In this document: positions 33,917-42,740 of the stretch, piece by piece
Layout of the letters: the number at the start of each line of letters is the position of its first letter
How positions within the stretch are numbered: position 1 is the first letter of the stretch
Position numbers and translations under genes: made by a program
Notes under the pieces: model-generated
The model's input: only the letters and a program-made list of their open reading frames with translations
The model's database searches: none
What the model was told of the DNA's origin: nothing
Assembly: GCF_019890635.1 (NCBI RefSeq)
Contig: NZ_JAIOAB010000012.1
Span: forward strand, 1-64,000
Reading direction: 5' to 3'
From: Streptomyces sennicomposti
GTDB lineage: Bacteria > Actinomycetota > Actinomycetes > Streptomycetales > Streptomycetaceae
DNA: 64,000 nt

Positions 33917-35500
33917 ATGGCCCGTTTCAACACCAAGACCGCCCGGCCGCGGTCCGCCTCGCCGGTGGTGACCACCGGACGCGCGCTGCGCACGTACGAG
34001 GGCGGCCGGGGTCACGAGCGCGACGCGCGCTCCGAACTCTTCCTGCTCGCGGTCTCGAACATGGTCTCGCAGCAGACCTTCTACGAGTCCGCCGGCGACC
34101 GTGACGACCGGTTCGCCCGGCTGGTGCGCGAGCTGGCCGTCGCCGACCCGTCCTGGACGGCCGGCCTGCTCGGCTGGCTGCGCGGCGAGGGGAACATGCG
34201 CACGGCGTCCCTCGTCGGCGCCGCCGAGTACGTACGGGCCCGGCTGACGGCCGGCGCGACCGACGGGCCCACCGGCCGGCAGCTCGTGGCCTCCGTGCTC
34301 CAGCGCCCGGACGAGCCCGGCGAGCTGCTGGCGTACTGGACGGCGGCGTACGGGCGCAACGTGCCCAAGCCGGTCAAGCGCGGCGTCGCCGACGCCGTAC
34401 GGCGGCTGTACCACCCGAAGTCGCTGCTGAAGTACGACACCGCGTCCAAGGGATACCGCTTCGGCGACATCCTCAACCTGGTGCACGCCTCGCCCGACCC
34501 GGCCAAGCCCTGGCAGGGCGAGCTGTTCCGGTACGCCCTCGACCGGCGGCACCACCCGGACACCGCCGTACCGCCCGCCGCGCTCCCGCTGCTCACCGCG
34601 CACCGCGAGCTGATGGCGCTGCCCGTCGAGCGGCGCCGGGCCGTCGTCACCGGGCCCGGCGGCGCCGAGCGGCTGGCGGCGGCGGGCATGACCTGGGAGG
34701 CGCTGGCGGGCTGGCTGCAGGGGCCGATGGACAAGGCGGCCTGGGAGGCGGTGATCCCGTCCATGGGGTCGATGGCGCTCGTGCGGAACCTGCGCAACTT
34801 CGACGAGGCCGGGGTCTCGGACGAGGTCGCCGCTCGGGTCGCGGCGAAGATCAGCGACCCGGCGGAGGTCGCGCGCTCGCGCCAGTTCCCGTTCCGGTAC
34901 CTGGCCGCGTACCAGCACGCACCCTCGCTGCGCTGGGCCTACCCGCTGGAGCAGGCGCTCGGCCACTCGCTGGCCAACGTGCCCGCGCTGCCGGGCCGGA
35001 CCCTGGTGCTCGTGGACCGCTCGGGCTCGATGTTCTGGTCGCGGGTGTCGGAGCGCTCGCAGCTCACCCGGGCCGACGCGGCGGCCGTCTTCGGTGCCGC
35101 GCTCGCGCTGCGGGCCGCCGACGCCGACCTCGTGCAGTTCGGCTCGACCAGTGCCGCGGTGGAGTTCCGCCGGGGGGAGTCGGTGCTGAAGGTCCTGGAG
35201 CGCTTCGGCGACCTGGGCGGCACCGACACCACCGAGGCGGTGCGCCGCCACTACCGCGGGCACGACCGGGTGCTGATCGTCACCGACGAGCAGTACAGCG
35301 CGCACCAGCACGGCGACCCGACCGCGCAGATCCCGGACCGCGTCCCGGTCTACACCTGGAACCTGGAGGGCTACCGGGCCGGGCACGGGCCGTCGGGGAC
35401 GGGCAACCGGCACACCTTCGGCGGGCTCTCGGACTCGGCTTTCCGGATGGTTTCCCTGCTGGAGTCGGCGCGGGACGCGGACTGGCCGTGGCTGGGATGA
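33917..35500 (+). CDS. rsr: TROVE-domain Ro60 orthologue (Rsr)
   Basis: The protein is 527 aa. The TROVE (HEAT-like) ring domain occupies about residues 20-360, with 'ARSELFLLAVSNMVSQQTFYES' near the start. A von Willebrand factor A domain follows (about 360-500) with an intact MIDAS 'LVDRSGSM' near residue 366 and 'TDTTEAVRRHY'. Ro proteins bind Y RNAs and misfolded or damaged RNAs and, in bacteria, tether polynucleotide phosphorylase or take part in stress RNA metabolism (established for Deinococcus, Salmonella and Mycobacterium). GGGGG lies 9-11 nt before the ATG. No RtcA/RtcB repair genes are adjacent. Confidence 0.96.
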   Translation: MARFNTKTARPRSASPVVTTGRALRTYEGGRGHERDARSELFLLAVSNMVSQQTFYESAGDRDDRFARLVRELAVADPSWTAGLLGWLRGEGNMRTASLVGAAEYVRARLTAGATDGPTGRQLVASVLQRPDEPGELLAYWTAAYGRNVPKPVKRGVADAVRRLYHPKSLLKYDTASKGYRFGDILNLVHASPDPAKPWQGELFRYALDRRHHPDTAVPPAALPLLTAHRELMALPVERRRAVVTGPGGAERLAAAGMTWEALAGWLQGPMDKAAWEAVIPSMGSMALVRNLRNFDEAGVSDEVAARVAAKISDPAEVARSRQFPFRYLAAYQHAPSLRWAYPLEQALGHSLANVPALPGRTLVLVDRSGSMFWSRVSERSQLTRADAAAVFGAALALRAADADLVQFGSTSAAVEFRRGESVLKVLERFGDLGGTDTTEAVRRHYRGHDRVLIVTDEQYSAHQHGDPTAQIPDRVPVYTWNLEGYRAGHGPSGTGNRHTFGGLSDSAFRMVSLLESARDADWPWLG

Positions 35501-35905
35501 CGGTCGCGGGACGCGGTGCGGCCGGCGGCTGTCGGCTGTCGGCTGTGTCTGTCTGGGCTGATGGCCTCCGGCCGTGGTGCGGTCGGCGGTCATCGGCCAT
35601 GACTCGGCTGACGCCGCCGACCTCGGCTCGGCCGGCGGACACCTCGGCGCGGCCGGCGGTCACCGGCCGTGGGCTCGGCTGATGCCGACTGGCGCGGTGG
35701 GGCGTGGCCGGTCGGTGGGTGTGACCGGACGGTGGGGGTGCCGCCTGGACGTGACCGGCTGGTGGGGCGTGTCGGCCGGTGGGGCGTGGCCGGTCGGTGG
35801 GGCGTGGCCGGTTGGTGGGGCGTGTCGGTTGGTGGGGCGTGACCGGTCGGCGCGGGCGCGGGCCGCACCTGGTGCGGCGGCCCGGGGGTGGCCGGACCTG
35901 ACGCG
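35501..35905. repeat. Repeat-rich intergenic region
   Basis: No gene is supported here. From about 35757 to 35850 a ~17-18-bp unit (GGTGGGGCGTGGCCGGTC and variants) is repeated at least five times. The earlier part contains GGCTGTCGGCTGTCGG-type simple repeats. It lies between rsr and a convergent gene. Confidence 0.7.
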
Positions 35906-36340
35906 TCAGTCCTGGTCGCGGCCCGCCGGGGGAGCGGCCGCGGCCGCGTCCATGTAGTCGCGCACGTGCACGAGCAGGCCGTCGCGGACGCGCAGCACCA
36001 GCAGGCCGGGTACCGCGAAGGGCCGCCCGGCGGGAACGAGCGTCCCGGCGACCGTCTGCTCCACCACGATCACCTCGGGGTCGGCGGTGGCGTGGACGGC
36101 GACCTCGTCGATCCGCTCCGGCCGGGCCGGGCTCGCGCCCCACAGCGCCCGGTACCCGGCGCGCACCTCCTCGCGCCCGTGGTAGCGCCGGGGCAGGCCC
36201 GGGAAGGCGAACGGGAACTCGTGCACGGCGTCGGCCGCGTAGAGGTCGGCGAGGTCGTCGGCGGACCGGTCGAGGATCGCCTGCCGGTAGCGGGCCAGCA
36301 CCTCGCGCGGGCCGGTGTCGGCCGGGCGGGGAAGAGTCAC
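35906..36340 (-). CDS. NTF2-like / SnoaL-like protein
   Basis: The protein is 144 aa from a GTG start with GGAGT upstream. It is a cone-shaped NTF2-fold protein: 'REVLARYRQAILDRSADDLADLYAADAVHEFPFAFPGLPRRYHGREEVRAGY', then strands 'EVIVVEQTVAGTLVPAGRPFAVPGLLVLRVRDGLLVHVRDYMD'. These are often small-molecule isomerases, hydrolases or ligand binders. It is divergent from a TetR gene that probably controls it. Confidence 0.85.
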   Translation of the reverse strand: MTLPRPADTGPREVLARYRQAILDRSADDLADLYAADAVHEFPFAFPGLPRRYHGREEVRAGYRALWGASPARPERIDEVAVHATADPEVIVVEQTVAGTLVPAGRPFAVPGLLVLRVRDGLLVHVRDYMDAAAAAPPAGRDQD

Positions 36341-36372
36341 GGCCGGACTCCTTCCGGGAGGAAACGGGGACT

Positions 36373-36404
36373 GTCTCCGTTTCGGTGTCCGATACCATAC
36401 GGAG
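36373..36404. promoter_or_regulatory. Inverted repeat between the NTF2-like and TetR genes
   Basis: TCTCCGT (36373-36379) and ACGGAGA (36398-36404) form a dyad in the short divergent promoter region. It is a candidate operator for the adjacent TetR. Confidence 0.5.
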
Positions 36405-36433
36405 ATGGTCTCCGGCTCGCAAGGAGTATCTGG

Positions 36434-37000
36434 ATGACGCAGGTCAGGCCCATGCGCGCGGACGCCCGGCGCAACTACCAGCGGCTGCTGGAGGTGGCGG
36501 CGGAGGCCTTCGCCGAGCACGGTGAGAACGCCTCGCTGGACGACATCGCCAAGCGGGCGGGGGTCGGTTCCGGCACGCTGTACCGGCACTTCCCCAACCG
36601 CCGGGCGCTGCTGGAGGCGGCGTACACCGACCGGATGGCGGCGCTGGCCGCGCGAGCCGACGAACTGGCGGCCGAGCTGGCGCCGGGCGAGGCGCTGGTG
36701 GCGTGGCTGACCGAGCTGGCCGTCGGGACGGTGCAAGTGCGCGGGCTGAAGGCGCTGCTGGGTTCGGCCGTCACGGACGGCGACTCGGCCGCGGTCACGG
36801 TGTGCGCCGCGTCGATCAAGGGCGCCGCGGCCCGGCTGGTGGCCGCCGCGCAGGGTGCGGGCGCGCTGCGGGGCGACATCGACTCGGTCGACGTGCTGCG
36901 GCTGGCGCACGGTGTGGTGTCCGCCTCGGAACTGGCGGACGGCCAGGACCGGCACATCCGCCGGTACCTGTCACTGCTGATGGAGGGACTACGGGCGTAA
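36434..37000 (+). CDS. TetR-family transcriptional regulator
   Basis: The protein is 188 aa. The helix-turn-helix 'ASLDDIAKRAGVGSGTLYRHFPNRRALLEAAY' lies at about residues 36-67. A C-terminal ligand-binding region follows ('LKALLGSAVTDGDSAAV'). AAGGAG stands 7 nt before the ATG. It is divergent from the NTF2-like gene with only 93 bp between, the usual layout for a repressor and its target. Confidence 0.93.
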   Translation: MTQVRPMRADARRNYQRLLEVAAEAFAEHGENASLDDIAKRAGVGSGTLYRHFPNRRALLEAAYTDRMAALAARADELAAELAPGEALVAWLTELAVGTVQVRGLKALLGSAVTDGDSAAVTVCAASIKGAAARLVAAAQGAGALRGDIDSVDVLRLAHGVVSASELADGQDRHIRRYLSLLMEGLRA

Positions 37001-37661
37001 CCGCCCCCGAACGGGCCCCGGCCCGGCCCCGATGGGCACTTCGTCCTCGACCGTCCCGGCCCGAACGGGCACTCGGTCCTCGACCGTCCCGGCCCGAACG
37101 GGCACCCGGCCTCGACCGGCCCCGGCCCGGACAGGCTCAGCCGCAAGCGGCCCGAGCCCTGATCGGCCTCAGCCCTGGCGACCCCGGCCGGTCTCAGCCC
37201 TGGCCGCCCCCGACCGGCCTCAGTCCCGGTCGACCGTCGACCACCGAACGCCACTGAACGCCGCCGAACGTCGACCGGTCCCGACCCGGTCGGCTCCGCC
37301 TCGACCGTCCCGGCCCCCACCGGTTCCTGCCCCGACCGGCTCAGCCCGGACCGGTCCCGGCCCCTACCGGCTCAGCCGCAGCCGATCCCAGCGCCGACTG
37401 GCCTCATTCCTGGCCGGCCCCGGCCTCCGGCCGGTCCTGACTCCGGCCGATGCCGGTTCCGACCGGCTCAGCCGAAACCGGCCCCAGCCCGACCGGTCTC
37501 AGCCCGACCGGCCCCAGCCCGACCGGTCTCAGCTCGGCCGGTCTCAGCCCTGGCCGACCCGGGCCCGACCGGCCTTGGTCCTGGCCGACCGACACCGAAC
37601 GTCGACCGGTCCCCGCCCCGGCTCCGCCGGTCCCAGCCGCGATCCGGTCCGCCCCGCGACC
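37001..37661. repeat. Repeat-rich intergenic region, no gene
   Basis: A 33-bp unit beginning GGGCACTTCGTCCTCG recurs at 37032, 37065 and in part at 37098. From about 37470 to 37555 a ~17-bp unit (CCCGACCGGTCTCAG / CCCGACCGGCCCCAG) is repeated five or more times. All frames are open but low-complexity (Pro/Arg/Ser), so no protein is called. Confidence 0.75.
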
Positions 37662-37708
37662 GGGTCCGCCCCCGCGACCGGGGGCCGCCCCGCCGCGGGG
37701 GCGGACCC
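37662..37708. terminator. Hairpin terminator of the TerD gene
   Basis: A 14-bp perfect stem GGGTCCGCCCCCGC (37662-37675) pairs with 37695-37708 around a 19-nt loop. It is placed 18 nt after the TerD stop on the minus strand. Confidence 0.8.
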
Positions 37709-37725
37709 CGTCGCCCCGTAGTCCG

Positions 37726-38949
37726 CTACAGCGCCTGCGCCGCCGGCTTGACCATGTTGCGTACGGTGCGGGCCTTGAGGAAGTCGCCCATGGCCGTCAT
37801 CTCCCACTCGCCGGAGTACTGGCGGATGAGCTTGGCCATCAGGACGCCGGTCTGGGGCTCGGCGGAGGTGAGGTCGAAGCGGACCAGTTCCTCGTCGGTG
37901 GCGGCGTCCAGCAGCCGGCAGTAGGCCTTGGCGACGTCGGTGAACTTCTGGCCGGAGAAGGAGTTCACGGTGAAGACCAGACCGGTGACCTCCTGGGGGA
38001 TGCGGCCGAGGTCGACCACGATCACCTCGTCGTCGCCCGCGCCCTCGCCGGTGAGGTTGTCGCCGGAGTGCTTGACCGCGCCGTTCAGGATGGCGAGCTT
38101 GCCGAAGTAGCAGCTGTCGATGTGGTTGCGCTGCGGGCCGTAGGCGATGACGGAGGCGTCCAGGTCGATGTCCGCGCCGCGGAACGCCGGCTCCCAGCCG
38201 AGCCCCATCTTCACCTGGGACAGCAGCGGGCGGCCGCCCTTGACCAGGGACACCGTCTGGTTCTTCTGCAGGCTGACCCGGCCCTTGTCCAGATTGACCT
38301 TGCCCGTGCCCGGCGCGGGCGCGGCGGCCGGCGGGGCCGGGGGAGCGGCGGGGGCGGGAGGGGTGACCTGGGGCTGCATCGCGGGCGGGGGAGTCACCGG
38401 CTGCGGCGGGACGCCCGGGTGCGGGGCGGCGGCCGGGGCGGGCGCCGGTTCCTCCACCGAGACGCCGAAGTCGGTGGCGATGCCCGCGAGCCCGTCGGCG
38501 TACCCCTGGCCCACGGCGCGCGCCTTCCACTGGCCGGCGCGCCGGTAGATCTCCATGACGACCAGCGCCGTCTCGGCGCCGAGCTGCGGGGGTGTGAACG
38601 TGGCCAGCGCGGCGCCGGTGTCCGCGTCGCGCAGGGTGGCGGTGGGCTCGATGCCCTGGAAGGTCTGTCCGGCGGCGTCGGGGCTCGCGGTGACCACGAT
38701 CTTCTCGATGCCCGGCGGCACGGCGGCGGTGTCCACGCTGATCGCGTCGGGGGCGGCGCCGCCGCCCGAGCGGTAGGTCACGCCCGGTCCGCTGGGCTGG
38801 TTGTAGAAGATGAAGTCGTCGTCGGAGCGCACCTTGCCGTCGGCGGTGAGCAGCAGGCCCGAGACGTCCAGCCGCACCGGGGCGGCGACGTCCACCGCCA
38901 CTCGGGTGGCGGTGAGCGGGATGTTCGAGCCGGGGGTCATAGCTGTCAT
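37726..38949 (-). CDS. Tandem TerD-domain stress protein
   Basis: The protein is 407 aa (a start at 38940 is equally possible). It has two TerD-like domains. The first (about 1-170) is degenerate and keeps 'SDDDFIFYNQP' and the 'VVMEIYRRAGQWKARAVGQGYADGLAGIA' C-terminal motif. A Pro/Ala linker (about 175-215) follows. The second (about 218-407) is complete, with 'KVNLDKGRVSLQKNQTVSL', 'MGLGWEP', 'DLDASVIAY' and 'GDDEVIVVDLGRIP', which carry the Ca2+-binding acidic residues. TerD proteins act in envelope and chemical stress. There is no good ribosome site, so translation may be leaderless. Confidence 0.92.
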   Translation of the reverse strand: MTAMTPGSNIPLTATRVAVDVAAPVRLDVSGLLLTADGKVRSDDDFIFYNQPSGPGVTYRSGGGAAPDAISVDTAAVPPGIEKIVVTASPDAAGQTFQGIEPTATLRDADTGAALATFTPPQLGAETALVVMEIYRRAGQWKARAVGQGYADGLAGIATDFGVSVEEPAPAPAAAPHPGVPPQPVTPPPAMQPQVTPPAPAAPPAPPAAAPAPGTGKVNLDKGRVSLQKNQTVSLVKGGRPLLSQVKMGLGWEPAFRGADIDLDASVIAYGPQRNHIDSCYFGKLAILNGAVKHSGDNLTGEGAGDDEVIVVDLGRIPQEVTGLVFTVNSFSGQKFTDVAKAYCRLLDAATDEELVRFDLTSAEPQTGVLMAKLIRQYSGEWEMTAMGDFLKARTVRNMVKPAAQAL

Positions 38950-39067
38950 GTGGGGGGTAACGAACGAGTCCGTTTTACCGTTCCCTTACCTGCCGAACGG
39001 GTGACGGGCGCGCGCTGACGGCGTACCGGGCGCGCGCGGGACGCGGGACGCGGGCCCGGTACGCCCG

Positions 39068-39108
39068 GACCGTCACCGCGGCCGGACCGTCACCGCGGCC
39101 GGACCGTC
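39068..39108. repeat. 17-bp direct repeats
   Basis: GGACCGTCACCGCGGCC occurs twice in tandem with a third partial copy, between the TerD promoter region and the uronate dehydrogenase stop. Confidence 0.75.
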
Positions 39109-39109
39109 G

Positions 39110-39919
39110 TCAGTACGGCCAGATCGGCGGGTCGGTCACGAAGTGGCCGCCGAGGTACGCCTGCGCCTCGTCGTCCGGGTCCGGCTCCCCCTGCTCGGCG
39201 ATCAGCTTCGCGGCGTACGGCTCGGAGTCGTCCCGCGGTTCGTAGCCGAGCGCCCGCGCGCTGGTCAGGTCCCACCACAGGCGGGTGTTGGCGGAGGAGC
39301 CGTAGACCACGGTGTGGCCGACGTGCTCGGCGGTCAGCGCGGCGTGGAAGAGACGCGCGCCGTCGGCGGGGCTCAGCCACAGCGACAGCATCCGCACACT
39401 CGTCGGCTCCGGGAAGCAGGAGCCGATGCGCACCGAGACGGTCTCCAGGCCGTGCCGGTCCCAGTAGAGCTGGGCGAGATCCTCGCCGAAGGACTTGGAC
39501 AGGCCGTAGAAGGTGTCGGGGCGGCGCGGGGTGTCCACGGGGATCAGCGGGTCGGCGCCGCGCGGGCGGGGGGTGCGGCCGACGGCGTGGTTGGAGGAGG
39601 CGAAGACGATCCGGCCGACGCCCTCCGCGCGGGCCTCCTCGTACAGGTGGTAGGTGCCCTCGATGTTGGCCTTGAGGATCTTCTCGAACGGGGCTTCCAG
39701 GGAGATGCCCGCGAGGTGGACGATCGCGTCGACGCCCCGGACCGCCTCGCGCAGCGCCGCCGGGTCGCAGAGGTCGGCGGTGACGGCGTCCGGCTCGTCC
39801 TCGATCGGCCGCAGGTCCAGCAGGCGCAGGTCGTAGCCGTACCCGGGCAGCAGGCCCCGCATCAGGGTGCCGAGCCCGCCGGCGGCACCGGTGAGCAGAA
39901 CGGTGCGGGGAGCGGGCAT
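39110..39919 (-). CDS. udh: Uronate dehydrogenase-like NAD-dependent epimerase/dehydrogenase
   Basis: The protein is 269 aa, a short-chain extended Rossmann protein. The NAD loop is 'LLTGAAGGLGTLMR' (about 8-21), with 'VHLAGIS', 'ASSNHAVG' and the catalytic 'YGLSKSFGED' (YxxxK). The sequence pattern, including 'RIGSCFPEPTSVRMLSLWLSPAD', is that of uronate dehydrogenases that oxidise glucuronate or galacturonate to aldaric acid lactones. It is divergent from a 5-dehydro-4-deoxyglucarate dehydratase, which supports the aldarate pathway. Confidence 0.85.
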   Translation of the reverse strand: MPAPRTVLLTGAAGGLGTLMRGLLPGYGYDLRLLDLRPIEDEPDAVTADLCDPAALREAVRGVDAIVHLAGISLEAPFEKILKANIEGTYHLYEEARAEGVGRIVFASSNHAVGRTPRPRGADPLIPVDTPRRPDTFYGLSKSFGEDLAQLYWDRHGLETVSVRIGSCFPEPTSVRMLSLWLSPADGARLFHAALTAEHVGHTVVYGSSANTRLWWDLTSARALGYEPRDDSEPYAAKLIAEQGEPDPDDEAQAYLGGHFVTDPPIWPY

Positions 39920-40173
39920 CGTCGGCCTCCTGGCGTCGAACGTCGAACGGCTGTATGTGTGGATGCTATTCACATGCGTGGACACGCTAGGGATGCGGGT
40001 CCTGCTCCGTCAAGTAGGGCGTGCCGGCCCAAGTGGGGCGTGCGGGCCGGGAGTCGGGCGCCGTGCGGCCGTCGCGCGCGCTTGACCGGCCGTTATCGGG
40101 CCGCGTAGCGTGGCGTTGTTCATGCATATGGACACCGATCAGAAACGTGAGCGCCTGCCCCCAGGGAGAGCCC
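39920..40173. promoter_or_regulatory. Divergent udh/kdgD control region
   Basis: Two related elements, CATGCGTGGACAC (39973-39985) and CATGCATATGGACAC (40121-40135), sit near the two ends. ATGTG-11 nt-CACAT forms a dyad at 39955-39975. These are candidate sites for the sugar-acid regulator encoded at 44.6 kb, or for another. Confidence 0.4.
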
Positions 40174-41118
40174 GTGCCGCCAGCCGCCCCCCTCGCCGAA
40201 CGCCTCAGCATCCCCAGCGGGCCGCTGTTCTTCCCCGTCACCGCCTACGGCCCCGACGGCCGCGTCGACCTCGACGCCTACCGCGCCCACGTCCGCCACG
40301 GCATCGACCACGGCGCCGCCGCCGTCTTCGCCTGCTGCGGCACCGGCGAGTTCCACGCGCTCACCCCCGAGGAGTTCCAGGAACTGGTGCGCGCCGCCGT
40401 CGAGGAGAGCGCCGGACGCGTGCCGGTCGTCGCGGGAGCCGGCTACGGCACCGCCCTCGCCGTCCGCTACGCCCGCCTCGCCGAGGACGCCGGCGCCGAC
40501 GGGCTGCTCGCCATGCCGCCCTACCTCGTCGTCGCCGGCCAGCAGGGACTGCTGCGCCACTACCGCGAACTGGCCGCCGCCACCGCCCTGCCGGTCGTCG
40601 TCTACCAGCGCGACAACGCCGTGTTCGCCCCCGAGACGGTGGTCGAACTGGCCCGCACCGACGGCATCATCGGCCTCAAGGACGGCCTCGGCGACCTCGA
40701 CCTCATGCAGCGCGTCGTCAGCGCCGTGCGCACCGAGGCGCCGGGCGACTTCCTGTACTTCAACGGCCTGCCCACCGCCGAGCAGACCCAGCTCGCCTAC
40801 CGCGGCATCGGCATCCACCTGTACTCCTCCGCCGTCTTCTGCTTCGTCCCCGAGATCGCCCTCGCCTTCCACCGGGCGCTGCGCGAGGGCGACGACAGCA
40901 CCGCGCACCGCGTCCTGGACGGCTTCTACCGCCCCTTCGTGGAACTGCGCGCCCAGGGCGCCGGGTACGCCGTGTCGCTGGTCAAGGCGGGCGTACGGCT
41001 GCGCGGACTCGACGTCGGCGAGGTGCGGCCGCCGCTGCACGAACCCGCCGACGAGCACGTCGAGCGGCTCGCCCGGCTGATCGAGCACGGCCGCGCGCTG
41101 CTCGGGGAGGACGTGTGA
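40174..41118 (+). CDS. kdgD: 5-dehydro-4-deoxyglucarate dehydratase
   Basis: The protein is 314 aa from a GTG with AGGGAGA upstream. It is of the DapA/NAL superfamily: 'PSGPLFFPVTAYGPDGRVDLDAYRAHV', 'CCGTGEFHALTPEEF', the Tyr in 'VVVYQRDNAVF' and the Schiff-base lysine in 'GIIGLKDGLGDL'. The 'FFPVTAY...GTGEF' pattern distinguishes KdgD from DapA. It dehydrates and decarboxylates 5-keto-4-deoxyglucarate to alpha-ketoglutaric semialdehyde. It overlaps the next gene by GTGA. Confidence 0.93.
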   Translation: MPPAAPLAERLSIPSGPLFFPVTAYGPDGRVDLDAYRAHVRHGIDHGAAAVFACCGTGEFHALTPEEFQELVRAAVEESAGRVPVVAGAGYGTALAVRYARLAEDAGADGLLAMPPYLVVAGQQGLLRHYRELAAATALPVVVYQRDNAVFAPETVVELARTDGIIGLKDGLGDLDLMQRVVSAVRTEAPGDFLYFNGLPTAEQTQLAYRGIGIHLYSSAVFCFVPEIALAFHRALREGDDSTAHRVLDGFYRPFVELRAQGAGYAVSLVKAGVRLRGLDVGEVRPPLHEPADEHVERLARLIEHGRALLGEDV

Positions 41119-42278
41119 GGGCGGGCGCGTTCCTCTACCCCTGGGACGTCGTCGGCGACCCCGGCGCACCCGAACGCGTCGTGGCGCTCGGCGTCCGGTC
41201 GGTGACCCTCGCCGCCGCCTACCACTCCACCCGGGCGCTCACCCCCCGCCACCCGCGCCACCGCGTGGTCACCGCCGGGCACGCCGCCGTGCTCTACCCG
41301 CCCGGCGACCGCTGGGCGGGCCGCGCCCTCAGGCCGTACCCGGCCGGCGACTGGGCGCCCGGCGACGCGTACGGCGAGGCGGCGCGGGCCCTGGCCGGGG
41401 CCGGTCTGGAGGTGCACTCCTGGGTGGTCCTCGCCCACAACTCCCGGATGGGCGCGGAGCATCCGCAGACCTCCGTCGTCAACGCCTACGGCGACCGCTA
41501 CCCGTGGGCGCCGTGCGTCGCGCAGCCCGCCACCCGCGCCTATCTGACCGACCTGGCCGCCGAGGCGGCGGTGCGGCCCGGCGCGCACGGCACCGAGCTG
41601 GAGTCGCTCGGCTGGTACGGCCTCGCCCATCCGCACGCCCACGACAAGACCGCCGGGGTGGCGCTCGGGGAGGCCGGGCAGTACCTGATGTCGCTGTGCT
41701 TCTGTCCGTACTGCCGCACCGGCTACGGCGAACACGGCCTGGACGCCGACCGGTTGGCCCACGCGGTGCGCACCGCGCTGGAACCGGTGTGGCGGGGCGC
41801 GCCCGAGGACGAGGGCTGGGCGGGCGTGGAGAGGCTGCTCGGCGAGAGCACGGCACGGGCCACCCGCGCCTGGCGCGAGGAGCGGGCGCGCACGCTCCAG
41901 GAGGCGGCGGTCGCCGCGGTCCGCGCGGCGGCCCCCGAGGGCTTCCGGGTGCTGCTGCACGCCGACCCGGCGCCGTACCGCTGCGGCGCCAACGCCGGGG
42001 TGGACCCCGCGCACATCCTCTCGGTCGCCGACGGCGTCGTGGTGCCCTGCACGGGCGGGGCCGGTCTGCTCGCCCCGTTCGCCGGGCAGGGCCGCCCGGA
42101 CGCCGTCCTGGCCGCGAACCTCACCGTCGTCTCCGGCATGGGCGGCCGCCCGGACACCCTGGCCGCCGACGCGGCCCGCGCACGCGACCTCGGAGCGAAC
42201 GAACTGCGGCTGTACCACGCCGGGTTGGCGTCGGACGCCGATCTGGCGGCGGTGCGCTCGGCGCTCGGGCGGTTCTGA
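41115..42278 (+). CDS. Conserved hypothetical protein, putative TIM-barrel hydrolase
   Basis: The protein is 387 aa, translationally coupled to kdgD (GTGA). 'GAFLYPWDVVGDPGAPERVVALGVRSVTLAAAYHSTRALTPRHP' and later beta/alpha periodicity ('LEVHSWVVLAHNSRMG', 'RVLLHADPAPYRCG', 'NELRLYHAGLASDADL') suggest a glycoside-hydrolase-like barrel. 'CFCPYC' may bind a metal. I cannot name the family. Coupling to the aldarate enzymes suggests it feeds them, for example by acting on a uronic-acid-containing substrate, but no signal peptide is present. Confidence 0.7.
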   Translation: MRAGAFLYPWDVVGDPGAPERVVALGVRSVTLAAAYHSTRALTPRHPRHRVVTAGHAAVLYPPGDRWAGRALRPYPAGDWAPGDAYGEAARALAGAGLEVHSWVVLAHNSRMGAEHPQTSVVNAYGDRYPWAPCVAQPATRAYLTDLAAEAAVRPGAHGTELESLGWYGLAHPHAHDKTAGVALGEAGQYLMSLCFCPYCRTGYGEHGLDADRLAHAVRTALEPVWRGAPEDEGWAGVERLLGESTARATRAWREERARTLQEAAVAAVRAAAPEGFRVLLHADPAPYRCGANAGVDPAHILSVADGVVVPCTGGAGLLAPFAGQGRPDAVLAANLTVVSGMGGRPDTLAADAARARDLGANELRLYHAGLASDADLAAVRSALGRF

Positions 42279-42288
42279 GCGGGCCGGT

Positions 42289-42329
42289 TCCCGTCCTCCG
42301 GGCACACGGGCCTGTGGAGGACCGGGCAT
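42289..42329. terminator. Possible hairpin terminator
   Basis: CCCGTCCTCC (42291-42300) pairs, with one bulge, with GGAGGACCGGG (42317-42327), 12 nt beyond the stop of the 387-aa gene. Confidence 0.45.
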
Positions 42330-42391
42330 GCCACGTTGCCGCCGCCCGGCCGGAGCGCCCCGCAACTGCTTCGGCGCGGCGGCGCAGCGGC

Positions 42392-42655
42392 TCAGCCCAG
42401 ACGCCACAGGGCGTAGGCCGCGACCACCAGCAGCAGCCCCGCACCCGCCATGACCGCGCCCAGGAACCGCAGGTACCCGACCGAGGAGTAGAACGTCGTC
42501 GGCCCGCCGAGCCGCCCCATGTCCGCCCACCTCTCCTGGCTCTTCCGGCGGATCCGCTCGGCCCTGCGCGTGGCGATCCCCCGGACGTCGAACGCCCAGT
42601 TCACCCCGCACCACAGGGCGAGCAGGCCGCCTGCGGCGAAAACGATCTGGATCAC
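42392..42655 (-). CDS. Small membrane protein, 87 aa
   Basis: The GTG start at 42655 is chosen because GGGGAG lies upstream and the frame then begins with a membrane helix ('VIQIVFAAGGLLALWCGVNWAF'). ATG starts at 42676 or 42730 would add a basic lead without a ribosome site. A cytoplasmic charged loop ('ATRRAERIRRKSQERWADMG') and a second membrane helix at the C-terminus follow. Function unknown. Confidence 0.65.
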   Translation of the reverse strand: MIQIVFAAGGLLALWCGVNWAFDVRGIATRRAERIRRKSQERWADMGRLGGPTTFYSSVGYLRFLGAVMAGAGLLLVVAAYALWRLG

Positions 42656-42740
42656 TGTTGGATGTTCTCCCCTCATCGGCAGGACGCGGACCGGGCCGTA
42701 CCGGTGACGGTCCTTGTCCGCCTGGTTCATGGTCGAGACG

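Noticed and set aside
37001..37725. Long Pro/Arg-rich coding frames
   Set aside because: All frames are open because of low-complexity repeats; no ribosome site, domain or codon-bias signal supports a protein.
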